Assembly (NCBI RefSeq): GCF_017308975.1
Contig: NZ_JADWPD010000053.1
Span: 1 to 44,689, forward strand
DNA length: 44,689 bases
Reading direction: 5' to 3'
Source: Amycolatopsis sp. MtRt-6
GTDB lineage: Bacteria; Actinomycetota; Actinomycetes; Mycobacteriales; Pseudonocardiaceae
Positions 27,935 through 35,667 of the stretch are shown in pieces. Below the pieces are notes generated by a model. That model saw nothing but the letters and a program-made list of their open reading frames with translations, searched no databases and was not told where the DNA came from. The first letter of the stretch is position 1. Each line of letters starts with the position of its first letter. The translations under genes and the position numbers were made by a program.

Positions 27935-28315
27935 GTGAAGAAGGCAAAGGCACTCGCGGGCGCGGCCATCGCGGCAGGCGTCATGACACTGATTCCGGCA
28001 AGCGCCGACGCGGCCCAGACCAAGGTGGCGGCGACGTGCTACGTGACCCAAGGCGACTGGGGCATGTGGTGTGAGAACATCGCGAACATCCCGGCGTACT
28101 CACGAGCCACGTTCGACTCGCAGATCGTCGGCCGGGTCACCTCGTCGTTCAGCTTCTTCAACTGCTGGAGCGACGGCGCCTACAACGGCCGGAACAACAT
28201 CTGGTACTGGGCACAGACCGACGACACCGGCGCCTACGGCTGGGTCTCGAGCGTCTACGTCCGCACACCGGTCGACCCCATGCGGGACAGCGTCTACCAG
28301 ATGCGCCACTGCTGA
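27935..28315 (+). CDS. Small secreted protein, SH3-like
   Basis: 126 aa, GTG start (MKKAKAL). Signal peptide 1-27 with cleavage near SADAA. The mature part, about 99 aa, is rich in Trp, Tyr and Asn and has four Cys (TCYV, MWCEN, FNCWSD, RHC). WYWAQTDDTGAYGWVSSVYV resembles the final strands of a bacterial SH3 domain, as in small secreted actinobacterial SH3 proteins that bind cell-wall material. The ribosome site is weak (GGGGG about 6 bp upstream). It lies close behind a similar-sized secreted gene and may be co-transcribed. Fold call is tentative; function unknown. Confidence 0.65.
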   Translation: MKKAKALAGAAIAAGVMTLIPASADAAQTKVAATCYVTQGDWGMWCENIANIPAYSRATFDSQIVGRVTSSFSFFNCWSDGAYNGRNNIWYWAQTDDTGAYGWVSSVYVRTPVDPMRDSVYQMRHC

Positions 28316-28382
28316 TCCAGGCCGGATCTCGTGAGGGGATAGCCGGCCAAAGCCTGTATTAGATGCTGGTTCCAGGAATGGG

Positions 28383-28440
28383 CCGGGCCTCTGCCAGTGA
28401 TCTTGACACCGCGTCTCGATCATTCCCGGCAGAGGCCCGG
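28383..28440. terminator. Long perfect hairpin between convergent genes
   Basis: A 13-bp perfect stem, CCGGGCCTCTGCC (28383-28395) pairing with GGCAGAGGCCCGG (28428-28440), closes a 32-nt loop. It sits between the end of the secreted gene (28315) and the end of the minus-strand LLM remnant (28601), where a bidirectional terminator is expected. A pyrimidine-rich stretch (TATCTCTTT) follows on the plus side but there is no true T-tract. Confidence 0.55.
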
Positions 28441-28447
28441 TATCTCT

Positions 28448-28530
28448 TTGCAGCTGACGGCGGCGGTAATCGCCGGATTCACCCTCGGTCTGACGCCCGC
28501 CGTCCAGGCGAAGACCGACGATGTCGAACG
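28448..28530 (+). pseudogene. Signal-peptide-like remnant
   Basis: In one plus frame this stretch reads LQLTAAVIAGFTLGLTPAVQA, which looks like a secretory signal sequence with an AxA cleavage site, followed by acidic and basic residues. No ATG or GTG precedes it in frame near a ribosome site, and the frame runs on antisense into the LLM remnant. It may be the leftover of a third small secreted gene like those at 27526 and 27935. It could also be chance. Confidence 0.3.
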
Positions 28531-28600
28531 AGTGCGCGTGCTTCGGCTGCCAGTCAAACGCAAGCACGCCCGTGCTGGCCGTCCAGCTTGTGAAACACCG

Positions 28601-29030
28601 CTACAGCACGGCATCCGCGAGGCGGGAGACCTCGTCGAGGTCGGCCACCGTGGGGTTGAGGACGAGCTCGTCCGCACCGAGCTCGTCGAACGCCTTCACC
28701 GTCGCGCGGACGGCATCCGTTCCACCGGAAAGGGTGCCGGCGATCATCGACGCGGTGTCGTCGCCCATGAAGGAGTAGTAGTCGCGCACTCCGGCCCGGC
28801 CCCGCTCGACGTCGCCGAAGGCGAAGTAGGCGATGCCGACCAGCCGCGGCGGGTCCTCCCGCCCCGCCTCCTTCCAGGCCGTGCGAGCGGCGTCGAAGGA
28901 TTGGCCCACCATCTCGACCGGCACGGAACCACCGATGTAGCCATCGCCTTCGCGCGCGGCACGAGCGAGCGCGGCCGGGCTGGGGGTCGACGTCACGGAC
29001 CTGGTTGGGCAGGCCGATTCCAATGTGCAT
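28601..29030 (-). pseudogene. LLM-class flavin/F420 oxidoreductase, internally deleted
   Basis: The minus-strand ATG at 29030 begins MHIGIGLPNQVRDV, a standard N-terminal beta strand of luciferase-like monooxygenases. About 40 bp later the frame is lost, and the adjacent frame gives about 119 aa of the family C-terminus (ARAAREGDGYIGGSVPVEM; later GADELVLNPTVADLDEVSRL). Full-length members have about 290-340 aa, so about half of the TIM barrel is missing, together with a frameshift at the joint. A functional product is very unlikely. The intact parent would have been an FMN- or F420-dependent oxidoreductase. Confidence 0.75.
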
Positions 29031-29189
29031 TCTTCGGGATTCTCCTTGATCGAGGCGGCCGGAACGGGCGGGGCCACCATCCGTTGCTCCTCAGCATGGC
29101 CGCGAGGCAGGCCGCTCGGCGGAGCCACGCGGTGACGCTGCCCGCAAATACTCCGGATTCGGGTGGCCGCGGGCATGACACGGGTCGCG

Positions 29190-29444
29190 TCACGCCCGCC
29201 GGTTGACGACCCGCAGGATGAGCCACTGGTCGAACCAGGCGCCGGCGGTGGTCACGACGAGCATCACGAGGCCGAGGACCAGGTGCGTGTAGCTGTGCAG
29301 CGGCGCTGCGCTGCCGGTCAGCTTCGACAGTCCGAACTGCAGGCCCAGCCGCAGCGCGAACAGCACGGCGACGAGCGCGAGGGCCTGCTTGCTGCGATCC
29401 CGATCCCCGCGGGCCGGCGCGCGCTGAGCGGGCTCGCCCCCGGC
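29190..29444 (-). CDS. Two-helix membrane protein without a clear start
   Basis: Directly after the TGA of the SRPBCC gene the same frame continues for about 84 codons. It encodes a charged stretch (APARGDRDRSKQ), a hydrophobic helix (ALALVAVLFALRLGLQFGL), a short loop and a second helix (YTHLVLGLVMLVVTTAGAW), ending DQWLILRVVNRRA. The composition is convincing for a small membrane protein of the kind actinobacteria encode. There is no ATG or GTG before the first helix; the only in-frame GTG (29366) is inside it. Either it starts at a rare codon, it is reached by readthrough or reinitiation, or its beginning was lost. Confidence 0.4.
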   Translation of the reverse strand, partial: AGGEPAQRAPARGDRDRSKQALALVAVLFALRLGLQFGLSKLTGSAAPLHSYTHLVLGLVMLVVTTAGAWFDQWLILRVVNRRA

Positions 29445-29885
29445 TCAGGCCGCCCCGGCGGCGTGGCCGGCCAGCCCGGTCGCCATGTCCTGCATGAAGC
29501 GACGCAGGTAGCGCTGCAGGAACCAGCGCATCCCCCAGCGGGCCGAATAGGTGCCGTGCCACCGGATCCGCGTTCCGCCGCCGGGCAGCGCCACCAGTTC
29601 GACCGCTGCCCGGTAGCCGGACAGCTGCGGGTTTTCGACGCCCTCGTAGGCGAATCGGCGTTCCGGCTCCAGCTCCGTGACGCGCTCCTTGGTGACGACC
29701 TTTCCGGTCCGGAACGCGCGCACCGCGCCGACGCCGTCCCGGCCGCCGGGGGACAGACCGGCCGACTGGGTGGTCTCGAGGGCGTCGATGCGGGACCAGG
29801 CCGGCCAGCTGCGGGGGTCGAGCAACAGCGCCCAGATCGCCGCGGGCGGTGCCGCGGATTCGGCGGTGACGTCGTAGGACTGCAT
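29445..29885 (-). CDS. SRPBCC family protein (polyketide cyclase/dehydrase-like)
   Basis: 146 aa. The sequence follows the START/SRPBCC pattern: a first strand (YDVTAESAAPPAAIWALL), the PxxWPxW turn (DPRSWPAWSRID), paired strands (RTGKVVTKERVTELEPERRF), GTRIRWHGTY and a C-terminal amphipathic helix ending AGHAAGAA. Such proteins bind small hydrophobic ligands; specificity cannot be read. Start is the ATG at 29885, with no strong ribosome site. It lies 59 bp downstream of the AraC gene on the same strand and may be co-transcribed. The family name does not by itself link it to the PKS operon 6 kb away. Confidence 0.8.
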   Translation of the reverse strand: MQSYDVTAESAAPPAAIWALLLDPRSWPAWSRIDALETTQSAGLSPGGRDGVGAVRAFRTGKVVTKERVTELEPERRFAYEGVENPQLSGYRAAVELVALPGGGTRIRWHGTYSARWGMRWFLQRYLRRFMQDMATGLAGHAAGAA

Positions 29886-29944
29886 GAAGGCAGGCTAGGG
29901 CCGGTGCCGATCACGTGCCCAGACCCGCGATTGCGGTGTGCCGG

Positions 29945-30835
29945 TCAGGAATTGCGGTAGGCCGACGGGCGGATTCCGGTGTGGCGCACGAACGCGGCCG
30001 ACAGGGCGCCGGGGCTGGTGAAGCCGCATCGCGGTGCGATCCGATCGAGTGTCAGGCCGGTTTCGCGGAGCAGCCGCTTCGCCTCTTCGACCCGCAGTTC
30101 GGTGAGGAACCGGTGCGGGGTCTGTCCGGTCGCGGCCCGGAACACCCGGACGAGGTGGTAGACCGACAGGTGCACCTCGTCGGCGAGGTCGGCCAGGGTG
30201 ATCGGCTCGGCCAGCCGCTCGCGCAGGAACGCGACGGCGGCGCGCACGCGGGCGTCCTCCCGGGCCGGCGGCCGGCCGGCTCGGAGCCGCCCGTGCCGGG
30301 TCAGCAGATGCGTGGCCAGGAAGGCGGCCGCTGCCTCGGCGTACAGGTCGTCGGCCGCGCCCGGGGAGCCGAGCGCCCGTACCGTTTCCTCGAGCAGCGG
30401 ATCGCCGGCGGCGACGGAGGCGGCCATGGCCTCGAAGTCCGGGACGTCGCCGCCGAGGCGCGCCACGACCGAATCGACGGTGTCGCGCGGGATGTGCACC
30501 TGGATGCTGCGCATGTCCGCGTCCCCGCGGTAGCGGCGGACGGTGGCCTGGTGCGGGATACCCAGCCGGCCCTGCCCGGGAAGCCACCGATCGCGCACGG
30601 CCCGGCCGCCGTCACGCGTCTCCAGCTCGGCCTGCCCGGCGACCGGGAGCACCAGGTGCAGGTCGGCCGCGGCGGGCAGCGCCATGTCCTCGACGACCGG
30701 GAGGTGCTCGAACCGCTGCACGAGCAGGGAGCGCCAGCCCGCGTCCTCCCAGCTGCAGAACGTCCGCCGGACGAAGCGTTCCGTTTCGAAGCCGGTGTAG
30801 GGCCGGAGGTCGAACCGGGTCGAGTCGAACACCAT
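29945..30835 (-). CDS. AraC family transcriptional regulator
   Basis: 296 aa. The N-terminal 170 aa form a cupin-like sensing domain. The C-terminal 100 aa hold two helix-turn-helix motifs: ITLADLADEVHLSVYHLVRVF and LDRIAPRCGFTSPGALSAAF, the AraC/XylS pattern, with GQTPHRFLTELRVEEAK between them. It is divergent from the GH9 cellulase, sharing a 144-bp region, and precedes the SRPBCC gene. Since the cellulase carries CebR-type boxes, the AraC protein more likely controls itself and the SRPBCC gene, but action on the shared region cannot be excluded. Effector unknown. Confidence 0.88.
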   Translation of the reverse strand: MVFDSTRFDLRPYTGFETERFVRRTFCSWEDAGWRSLLVQRFEHLPVVEDMALPAAADLHLVLPVAGQAELETRDGGRAVRDRWLPGQGRLGIPHQATVRRYRGDADMRSIQVHIPRDTVDSVVARLGGDVPDFEAMAASVAAGDPLLEETVRALGSPGAADDLYAEAAAAFLATHLLTRHGRLRAGRPPAREDARVRAAVAFLRERLAEPITLADLADEVHLSVYHLVRVFRAATGQTPHRFLTELRVEEAKRLLRETGLTLDRIAPRCGFTSPGALSAAFVRHTGIRPSAYRNS

Positions 30836-30892
30836 GAGCCGAGGCTACCCACGGCAGGACGGATCTTCGACCGGCTGATCGACGGGGCTGGT

Positions 30893-30906
30893 TGAGAGCG
30901 CTCCCA
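30893..30906. promoter_or_regulatory. CebR-like operator 1
   Basis: TGAGAGCGCTCCCA, one mismatch from the CebR box TGGGAGCGCTCCCA known from Streptomyces cellulose and cellobiose regulons. It lies 10 bp upstream of the proposed -35 of the GH9 gene. Confidence 0.75.
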
Positions 30907-30915
30907 AACGGCACC

Positions 30916-30944
30916 TTGCTTCACCGGTCTCGGCTCTTTACCCT
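30916..30944 (+). promoter_or_regulatory. Probable promoter of the GH9 cellulase gene
   Basis: TTGCTT (30916-30921), 17-bp spacer, TACCCT (30939-30944). The hexamers fit the housekeeping sigma pattern of actinomycetes (TTGnnn, TAnnnT). Transcription would start at about 30951, inside the second CebR-like box, a classical repression layout. Confidence 0.5.
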
Positions 30945-30949
30945 CACTC

Positions 30950-30963
30950 TGGAAGCGCTCCCA
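30950..30963. promoter_or_regulatory. CebR-like operator 2
   Basis: TGGAAGCGCTCCCA, one mismatch from the CebR box TGGGAGCGCTCCCA. It covers the expected transcription start and ends 16 bp before the GTG start codon. Two boxes around one promoter suggest tight repression relieved by cellobiose or cellotriose. Confidence 0.75.
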
Positions 30964-30979
30964 GATCCGAGGAGGCGGA

Positions 30980-33658
30980 GTGCGCACTTCGACGACGAAG
31001 TCGATTTCCCGGGCGGTCGTGGCACTGCTGGTGCTCGGCCTGAGCCTGGCGGTCCCGGGAGCACCCGCGAGCGCGGCCGGGAAGTTCAACTACGGCGAGG
31101 CGCTGCAGAAGTCGATCTGGTTCTACGACGCCCAGCGCTCCGGTGCCCTCCCCTCGGCCAACCGGGTGTACTGGCGCGGGCCGTCCGCGCTCGATGACGG
31201 CAAGGACGTCGGCCTCGATCTCAGCGGCGGGTTCTACGATGCCGGTGACCACGTCAAGTTCGGGCTGCCGTTCGAGTTCAGCATGACCATGCTCGCCTGG
31301 GGCGCGCTGGAGAACCGCACCGCCTACCAGAACTCCGGGCAGTGGCCGCACCTGCTGTCGAACCTGCGCTGGGGCGGCGACTGGCTGCTCAAGGCGCACC
31401 CCCAGCCGAACGTGCTCTACGGCCAGGTCGGCCGGGGCGACGACGACCACAAGTGGTGGGGCCCGGCCGAGACGATGGCCATGGCGCGGCCCGCCTTCCG
31501 TGTCGACACCTCCTGCCCCGGCTCGGACCTCGCCGGCGAGGCCGCCGCGCAGCTGGCCGCCGGCTCGATGGTGTTCCAGGCCGACGACCCCACGTACGCG
31601 GCCACGCTGCTCACCCACGCCAAGCAGCTGTACGCCTTCGCCGACAACTACCGCGGCGTCTACTCCGACTGCATCACCGACGCCAAGAACTTCTACAAGT
31701 CCTGGAGCGGCTACCAGGACGAGCTGGTGTGGGGCGCGATCTGGCTCTACAAGGCCACCGGCGACACCGGCTACCTGACCAAGGCGCGCACGGCGTACCA
31801 GAAGCTGGCCACCGAGCCGCAGACCACCACCCGCTCCTACCGCTGGACGCTGGCCTGGGACGACAAGTCCTACGGCGCCTACGTCCTGCTCGCCCAGCTC
31901 ACCGGCGACCCCGAATACCTCGCCGACGCCAACCGCTGGCTGGACTGGTGGACCACCGGCGTCAACGGCCAGCGCGTGCCCTACTCCCCCGGCGGCCAGG
32001 CCGTGCTCGACCAGTGGGGTTCGCTGCGCTACGCGGCGAACACCGCCTTCGTGGCGCTCACCTACTCGGACTGGCTGCGCGCCACCGATCCCGCGCGTGC
32101 CACCAGGTACCACGACTTCGCCGTCCGGCAGATCGACTACGCGCTCGGCGACAACCCGCGTGGCGCGAGCTTCGTGGTCGGGTTCGGCGTCAACCCGCCG
32201 CGCAACCCGCACCACCGCACCGCGCACGGCTCCTGGGCGGACACCATCACCGAGCCGGCGCTGAACCGGCACACGCTGTACGGCGCGCTCGTCGGCGGCC
32301 CGAGCTCGGCCAACGACGCCTACACCGACGACCGCGGCAACTACACGATGAACGAGGTGGCCCTGGACTACAACGCCGGCTTCACCGGCGCGCTGGCCCG
32401 CCTCTACGGCGAGTACGGCGGGACGCCCCTGACCGCCTTCCCGCCGAGGGAAACCCCGGACGGCCCGGAGATCCTGGCGCAGGGCGCGCTCAACCAGCCC
32501 GACGGCGGCTCGTTCACCGAGGTGAAAGCCTACGTGCTCAACAAGTCGGCGTGGCCGGCACGCACGTTCACCGGCTCGCTGCGCTACTACTTCACCCTCG
32601 ACGGTGCCACCACGCCCGGCCAGATCTCGGTGACGTCGGCGTACAACCAGTGCGACGCGCCGGCGGTGCGCCAGTTCTCCGGCGCCGTCTACTACGTCGA
32701 GGTGCCGTGCTCCGGCGGCGTCGCGCCCGGCGGCCAGTCCCGCTACCGCAAGGAAATCCAGTTCCGGATCACCAGCACCGGCACGTGGAACCCCGCCGAC
32801 GACTGGTCCCGCACCGGCCTCGCGCCCAGCGGCAGCGCACCGGCGGACGCCTCGCGGCTGGTGCTCGCGCAGGGTTCCACCGTGCTGTGGGGCACCCCGC
32901 CAGGACCGTCCACAGGGGACACCACCCCGCCGTCGGCGCCCACCGGGGTCACCGCCACCCCGGGCAGCACCGGCGTCAACCTCACCTGGACCGCCGCCAC
33001 CGACGACGTCGGCGTCGCCGGGTACGACGTCCTCGACGCGGCCGGCGCGACGATCGGCAGCACCACGAGCACCGGCTACCAGGTCACCGGTCTCACCCCG
33101 GCCACCGCGTACACGTTCTCCGTCCGCGCCCGGGACGCCGCCGGGAACCTGTCCGCCGCCGGCGGCCCGGTATCGGTCACCACCACGACCGGCGGCGGCA
33201 ACCCCGGCACCGGTTCGCTCGCCGTGCAGCAGCGTTCCGGCAGCGGCACCACCGGCAACCAGATCCGCACCGGCCTGCAGATCGTCAACCGGGGCAGCAC
33301 CGCGGTCGCCCTGACCGGTGTCACCGCGCGCTACTGGTTCACCGGCGACGCCACCAACCCGGGCTATCAGATCTGGTGCGACTACGCGGTCCTGGGCTGC
33401 GGCAACGTGACGCTGCGCGTCGTGAAGCTCAGTACGCCACGCCCGGGCGCCGACGCGTACGTGGAGGTCGCCTTCAGCGGCGGCACCCTCGCGGCCGGCG
33501 CGAACACCGGCGAGCTCCAGATCCGCGTGGCCAAGGCCGACTGGTCCCCGTTCAACCAGGCCGACGACCACAGCTACCGCGCGGCGACGGCGTTCTCCGA
33601 CCTCGCCACCGCCACCGCCTACCAGGCCGGCACCCTCGCCTGGGGCACCGAGCCCTGA
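30980..33658 (+). CDS. Secreted endoglucanase GH9-CBM3-FN3-CBM3
   Basis: 892 aa. Signal peptide 1-33 (basic start, AxA-type cleavage PASAAG). GH9 catalytic domain about 35-480: GGFYDAGDHVKFG carries the catalytic base region (DAGD 87-90), NPHHRTAHGS (about 409-418) the conserved His, and DDRGNYTMNEVALDYNAGF the acid (Glu459). A family-3 cellulose-binding module follows directly (about 490-645), as in processive Thermobifida-type GH9 enzymes where CBM3c feeds the chain to the active site. After a Pro/Thr linker comes a fibronectin type III domain (about 663-750), a GGGNPGTG linker, and a second CBM3 (about 758-892, starting SLAVQQRSG, with TGLQIVNRGS). The start is GTG with AGGAGG 4 bp upstream. 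It hydrolyses beta-1,4-glucan outside the cell. Two CebR-like boxes precede it. Confidence 0.95.
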   Translation: MRTSTTKSISRAVVALLVLGLSLAVPGAPASAAGKFNYGEALQKSIWFYDAQRSGALPSANRVYWRGPSALDDGKDVGLDLSGGFYDAGDHVKFGLPFEFSMTMLAWGALENRTAYQNSGQWPHLLSNLRWGGDWLLKAHPQPNVLYGQVGRGDDDHKWWGPAETMAMARPAFRVDTSCPGSDLAGEAAAQLAAGSMVFQADDPTYAATLLTHAKQLYAFADNYRGVYSDCITDAKNFYKSWSGYQDELVWGAIWLYKATGDTGYLTKARTAYQKLATEPQTTTRSYRWTLAWDDKSYGAYVLLAQLTGDPEYLADANRWLDWWTTGVNGQRVPYSPGGQAVLDQWGSLRYAANTAFVALTYSDWLRATDPARATRYHDFAVRQIDYALGDNPRGASFVVGFGVNPPRNPHHRTAHGSWADTITEPALNRHTLYGALVGGPSSANDAYTDDRGNYTMNEVALDYNAGFTGALARLYGEYGGTPLTAFPPRETPDGPEILAQGALNQPDGGSFTEVKAYVLNKSAWPARTFTGSLRYYFTLDGATTPGQISVTSAYNQCDAPAVRQFSGAVYYVEVPCSGGVAPGGQSRYRKEIQFRITSTGTWNPADDWSRTGLAPSGSAPADASRLVLAQGSTVLWGTPPGPSTGDTTPPSAPTGVTATPGSTGVNLTWTAATDDVGVAGYDVLDAAGATIGSTTSTGYQVTGLTPATAYTFSVRARDAAGNLSAAGGPVSVTTTTGGGNPGTGSLAVQQRSGSGTTGNQIRTGLQIVNRGSTAVALTGVTARYWFTGDATNPGYQIWCDYAVLGCGNVTLRVVKLSTPRPGADAYVEVAFSGGTLAAGANTGELQIRVAKADWSPFNQADDHSYRAATAFSDLATATAYQAGTLAWGTEP

Positions 33659-33719
33659 TCAGCCCACGCGAGCCGGCCACTCGGCGACATCGGAGACCAC
33701 CGCGGCGTCGACGTGCCCG

Positions 33720-33955
33720 GGCCGGGCGTAGCCGGCCGGGGTCGAGGGGCCGTCACCGGGTAGTCGCGGCCGCCCTGGCCGAGGAAGACCGGCACCGGCA
33801 GGGCCACCGTCGCCGCGACCGGGTCGTAGCCGCGCAGGTCGAGCCAGAGGACGCGGGCAAGCCGAACGGCAGCTCCGCCGGCGGGGTCTCCGGCGTCAGC
33901 CCGGGGCTGTCGACGAGCGCCGCCTGCCGTTCGAACGCCGCCACCGTGGACGAAT
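33720..33955 (-). pseudogene. Alpha/beta hydrolase C-terminal remnant
   Basis: Two minus-strand pieces in different frames match one hydrolase: AALVDSPGLTPETPPAELPFGLPAS (about 33940-33855), then WLDLRGYDPVAATVALPVPV with FLGQGGRDYPVT (about 33850-33740), the latter being the strand plus catalytic Asp region typical of the fold. The nucleophile elbow GxSxG and the last His are absent. It is fused without a gap to the aldolase remnant upstream, so a deletion removed the aldolase end and most of this gene. No product is expected. Confidence 0.65.
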
Positions 33956-34409
33956 CGAATGGGTCCGTGCGGACGCCGGGGGCGTGGGCGCCCTCCTTGC
34001 CGCCGATCTCGCCGAGCTCCGCCGCCACGCGGCAGCCCGCCGCGTGGCAGCGTTCGGCCACGGCCTTCGTCCGGGTCACGTTCTCCGTGTACGGCACGCG
34101 GCGGCGTCGAACATCACCGACGTGATGCCCAGGGCAAGCCCCTCGCTGATCAGCTCCTCGTCCTCGACGTGGTCGAGGTGGACCAGGACGGGCACGGTCG
34201 CGGTCTCCGCCAGCCGCAGGCAGGCGGCCGCGAACGGCGCGAGCGAACCGTGGTAGCGGACGGCGTTCTGCGAGATCTGCAGGACCACCGGGAGCCCGCA
34301 CAGCTCCGCCCCGGCCACGACGGCCTCGGCGTGCTCGATCAGGATCGCGTTGAACGCCCCGATCGCGCGCCGCTGCGCGCAGGTCGTCCAGCAAACGGGC
34401 CCAGTTCAT
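33956..34409 (-). pseudogene. Class II (fructose/tagatose) bisphosphate aldolase remnant
   Basis: ATG at 34409 gives MNWARLLDDLRAA. A frameshift then moves into AIGAFNAILIEHAEAVVAGA and GLPVVLQISQNAVRYHG with LVHLDHVEDEELISEGLALG (the zinc-binding LDH region), and a second shift returns to YTENVTRTKAVAERCHAAG and VAAELGEIGGKEGAHAPGV, a class II aldolase signature. The C-terminal third (second zinc His region, phosphate-binding loops) is deleted. Two opposite frameshifts plus the deletion make it non-functional; the frameshifts alone could be sequence errors, the deletion could not. The ATG overlaps the stop of the small upstream frame as ATGA. Confidence 0.75.
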
Positions 34410-34726
34410 CGAATCCTCTCCACCTTGATGTCACGGATCCACCAGCCCGGCCTGCGCGCGCTCCTCTGCCCCTGACCCGGCTCGGCTGCGGCATGCCCGG
34501 CGACACCGAGCTCGGGAGGCCGGGCTCGGCAGCCGCACGTGCCCTGCACGCTCGTCGGTGTGCTGCTCAGCGTCATCCAGTTCGAGCGGTAGTCGAAACC
34601 GGCGGGGCAGTCGAGCCACAGCCGCCACTGGCCGCCGGAGCCGGTGCAGGTGGCACCGCCCTGTTCCGCGATCTTCCACTTGCCGCAGCTCGCCGTCACC
34701 GCCCACGCCGGCGCGGTGGAAACCAC
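34406..34726 (-). CDS. Secreted Cys/Trp-rich protein, probably damaged
   Basis: The open frame extends back to a TAA at 34807 and encodes a good signal sequence core (GSALAAVFVSGLIGSALVVS, then APAWA) before a mature part TASCGKWKIAEQGG with WRLWLDCPAGFDYRSNW. No ATG lies before the signal core; the only usable start, GTG at 34726, cuts it away. After CGCRARPPE the sequence changes to a low-complexity tail and ends WWIRDIKVERIR, which looks like another protein's end. It is probably a chimera or pseudogene of a small secreted protein. No family recognised. Confidence 0.4.
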   Translation of the reverse strand: MVSTAPAWAVTASCGKWKIAEQGGATCTGSGGQWRLWLDCPAGFDYRSNWMTLSSTPTSVQGTCGCRARPPELGVAGHAAAEPGQGQRSARRPGWWIRDIKVERIR

Positions 34727-34930
34727 CAGGGCCGAACCGATCAGACCGGAAACGAAGACTGCGGCAAGGGCGCTCCCCGCGCACGCGCGACGCGGGACCC
34801 GGGTTTAACCGGCGGAGCCGCTTGACGGCGTCCCGGCGCCGGACGCGCACTGCGGCGAACGGACCAGCGCAGACCACCAGTGCTGAACCCGATCCAGCCT
34901 GCGAACGGGCGTCCAAGGGCCTCGCGGCCG

Positions 34931-34945
34931 GGGACCTTCGACCCC
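34931..34945 (+). promoter_or_regulatory. DosR-like box upstream of the DoxX gene
   Basis: GGGACCTTCGACCCC: 13 of 15 positions agree with the mycobacterial DosR pattern GGGACTTNNGNCCCT. It ends 60 bp before the ATG of the gene at 35006. Best of the six boxes in the island. Confidence 0.65.
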
Positions 34946-35005
34946 AGCCCACGCCGCCGCGACGGCAGAAGCTGAGGGCAACAACGAAAGAACGGAGGTT
35001 TCCCC

Positions 35006-35602
35006 ATGTCCATCCGACCGGATGCAAAGAAGGCCACCGCGGGCCACCGGGCCCCCGAACCGACGGCCGTCCCCGATTTCGTCGCCGGCCCCACCGTCGC
35101 CGGGAAGTCCCTGGCCGCCCTGCGCATCGCCACCGGGTTCGTCTTCCTGTGGGCGTTCCTCGACAAGCTGTTCGGCCTGGGCTACGCCACCCCGGCGAAG
35201 GGTGCGTGGATCAACGGTGGCTCACCCACCAAGGGCTTCCTCAGCGGCGTCCACGTCGGACCGTTCGAGTCGACGTTCCACGCCTGGGCCGGCACCTGGT
35301 GGGCGAACTGGCTGTTCATGCTCGGCCTCGGCGCCATCGGCATCGCCGTCGTCGCCGGCATCGGCCTGCGGCTGAGCGCCGCCGCGGGCGCGCTGATGAT
35401 GCTCATGATGTGGGCCGCCGAATGGCCGTTCGCCCTGAGCACCAGCACCGGCGAGGCGACGCGCTCCACCAACCCGATCGTCGACTACCACATCATCTAC
35501 GCCCTGGTTCTCATCGTGCTGGCGGCCGCCGCGGCCGGGAACACGTGGGGCCTCGGCCACCGCTGGGCCGCCATCGTCGGCGACCGCAAGTGGCTGCGTT
35601 GA
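35006..35602 (+). CDS. DoxX/TQO-small-subunit-like membrane protein
   Basis: 198 aa. After a 33-aa cytoplasmic N-terminus come four predicted membrane helices: LAALRIATGFVFLWAFLDKL (about 35-55), NWLFMLGLGAIGIAVVAGIG, LSAAAGALMMLMMWAAEW, and IIYALVLIVLAAAAAGN. The first has the ALRIxxGxxFLWAFLDKLFGLGYATP pattern of DoxX-like proteins. Relatives couple to quinone or sulfur redox reactions or act as uncharacterised membrane redox partners. GGAGG 7 bp before the ATG sets the start, and a strong DosR-like box lies 60 bp upstream, so induction by hypoxia or NO is likely. Exact function unknown. Confidence 0.8.
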   Translation: MSIRPDAKKATAGHRAPEPTAVPDFVAGPTVAGKSLAALRIATGFVFLWAFLDKLFGLGYATPAKGAWINGGSPTKGFLSGVHVGPFESTFHAWAGTWWANWLFMLGLGAIGIAVVAGIGLRLSAAAGALMMLMMWAAEWPFALSTSTGEATRSTNPIVDYHIIYALVLIVLAAAAAGNTWGLGHRWAAIVGDRKWLR

Positions 35603-35667
35603 GAGCGATCCCACCCACGGGCGCCCGCGTTCCGGCTGTCCAGACCGGGAGAAGAAATGAAGGTGGA

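Noticed and set aside
29163..29960. Plus-strand frame opposite the SRPBCC gene
   Set aside because: Low-complexity product without family match; the minus-strand SRPBCC frame has clear motifs.
30944..33571. An 875-codon minus-strand frame opposite the GH9 gene
   Set aside because: No domain recognised; the plus-strand GH9 protein is complete with signal peptide and catalytic motifs.
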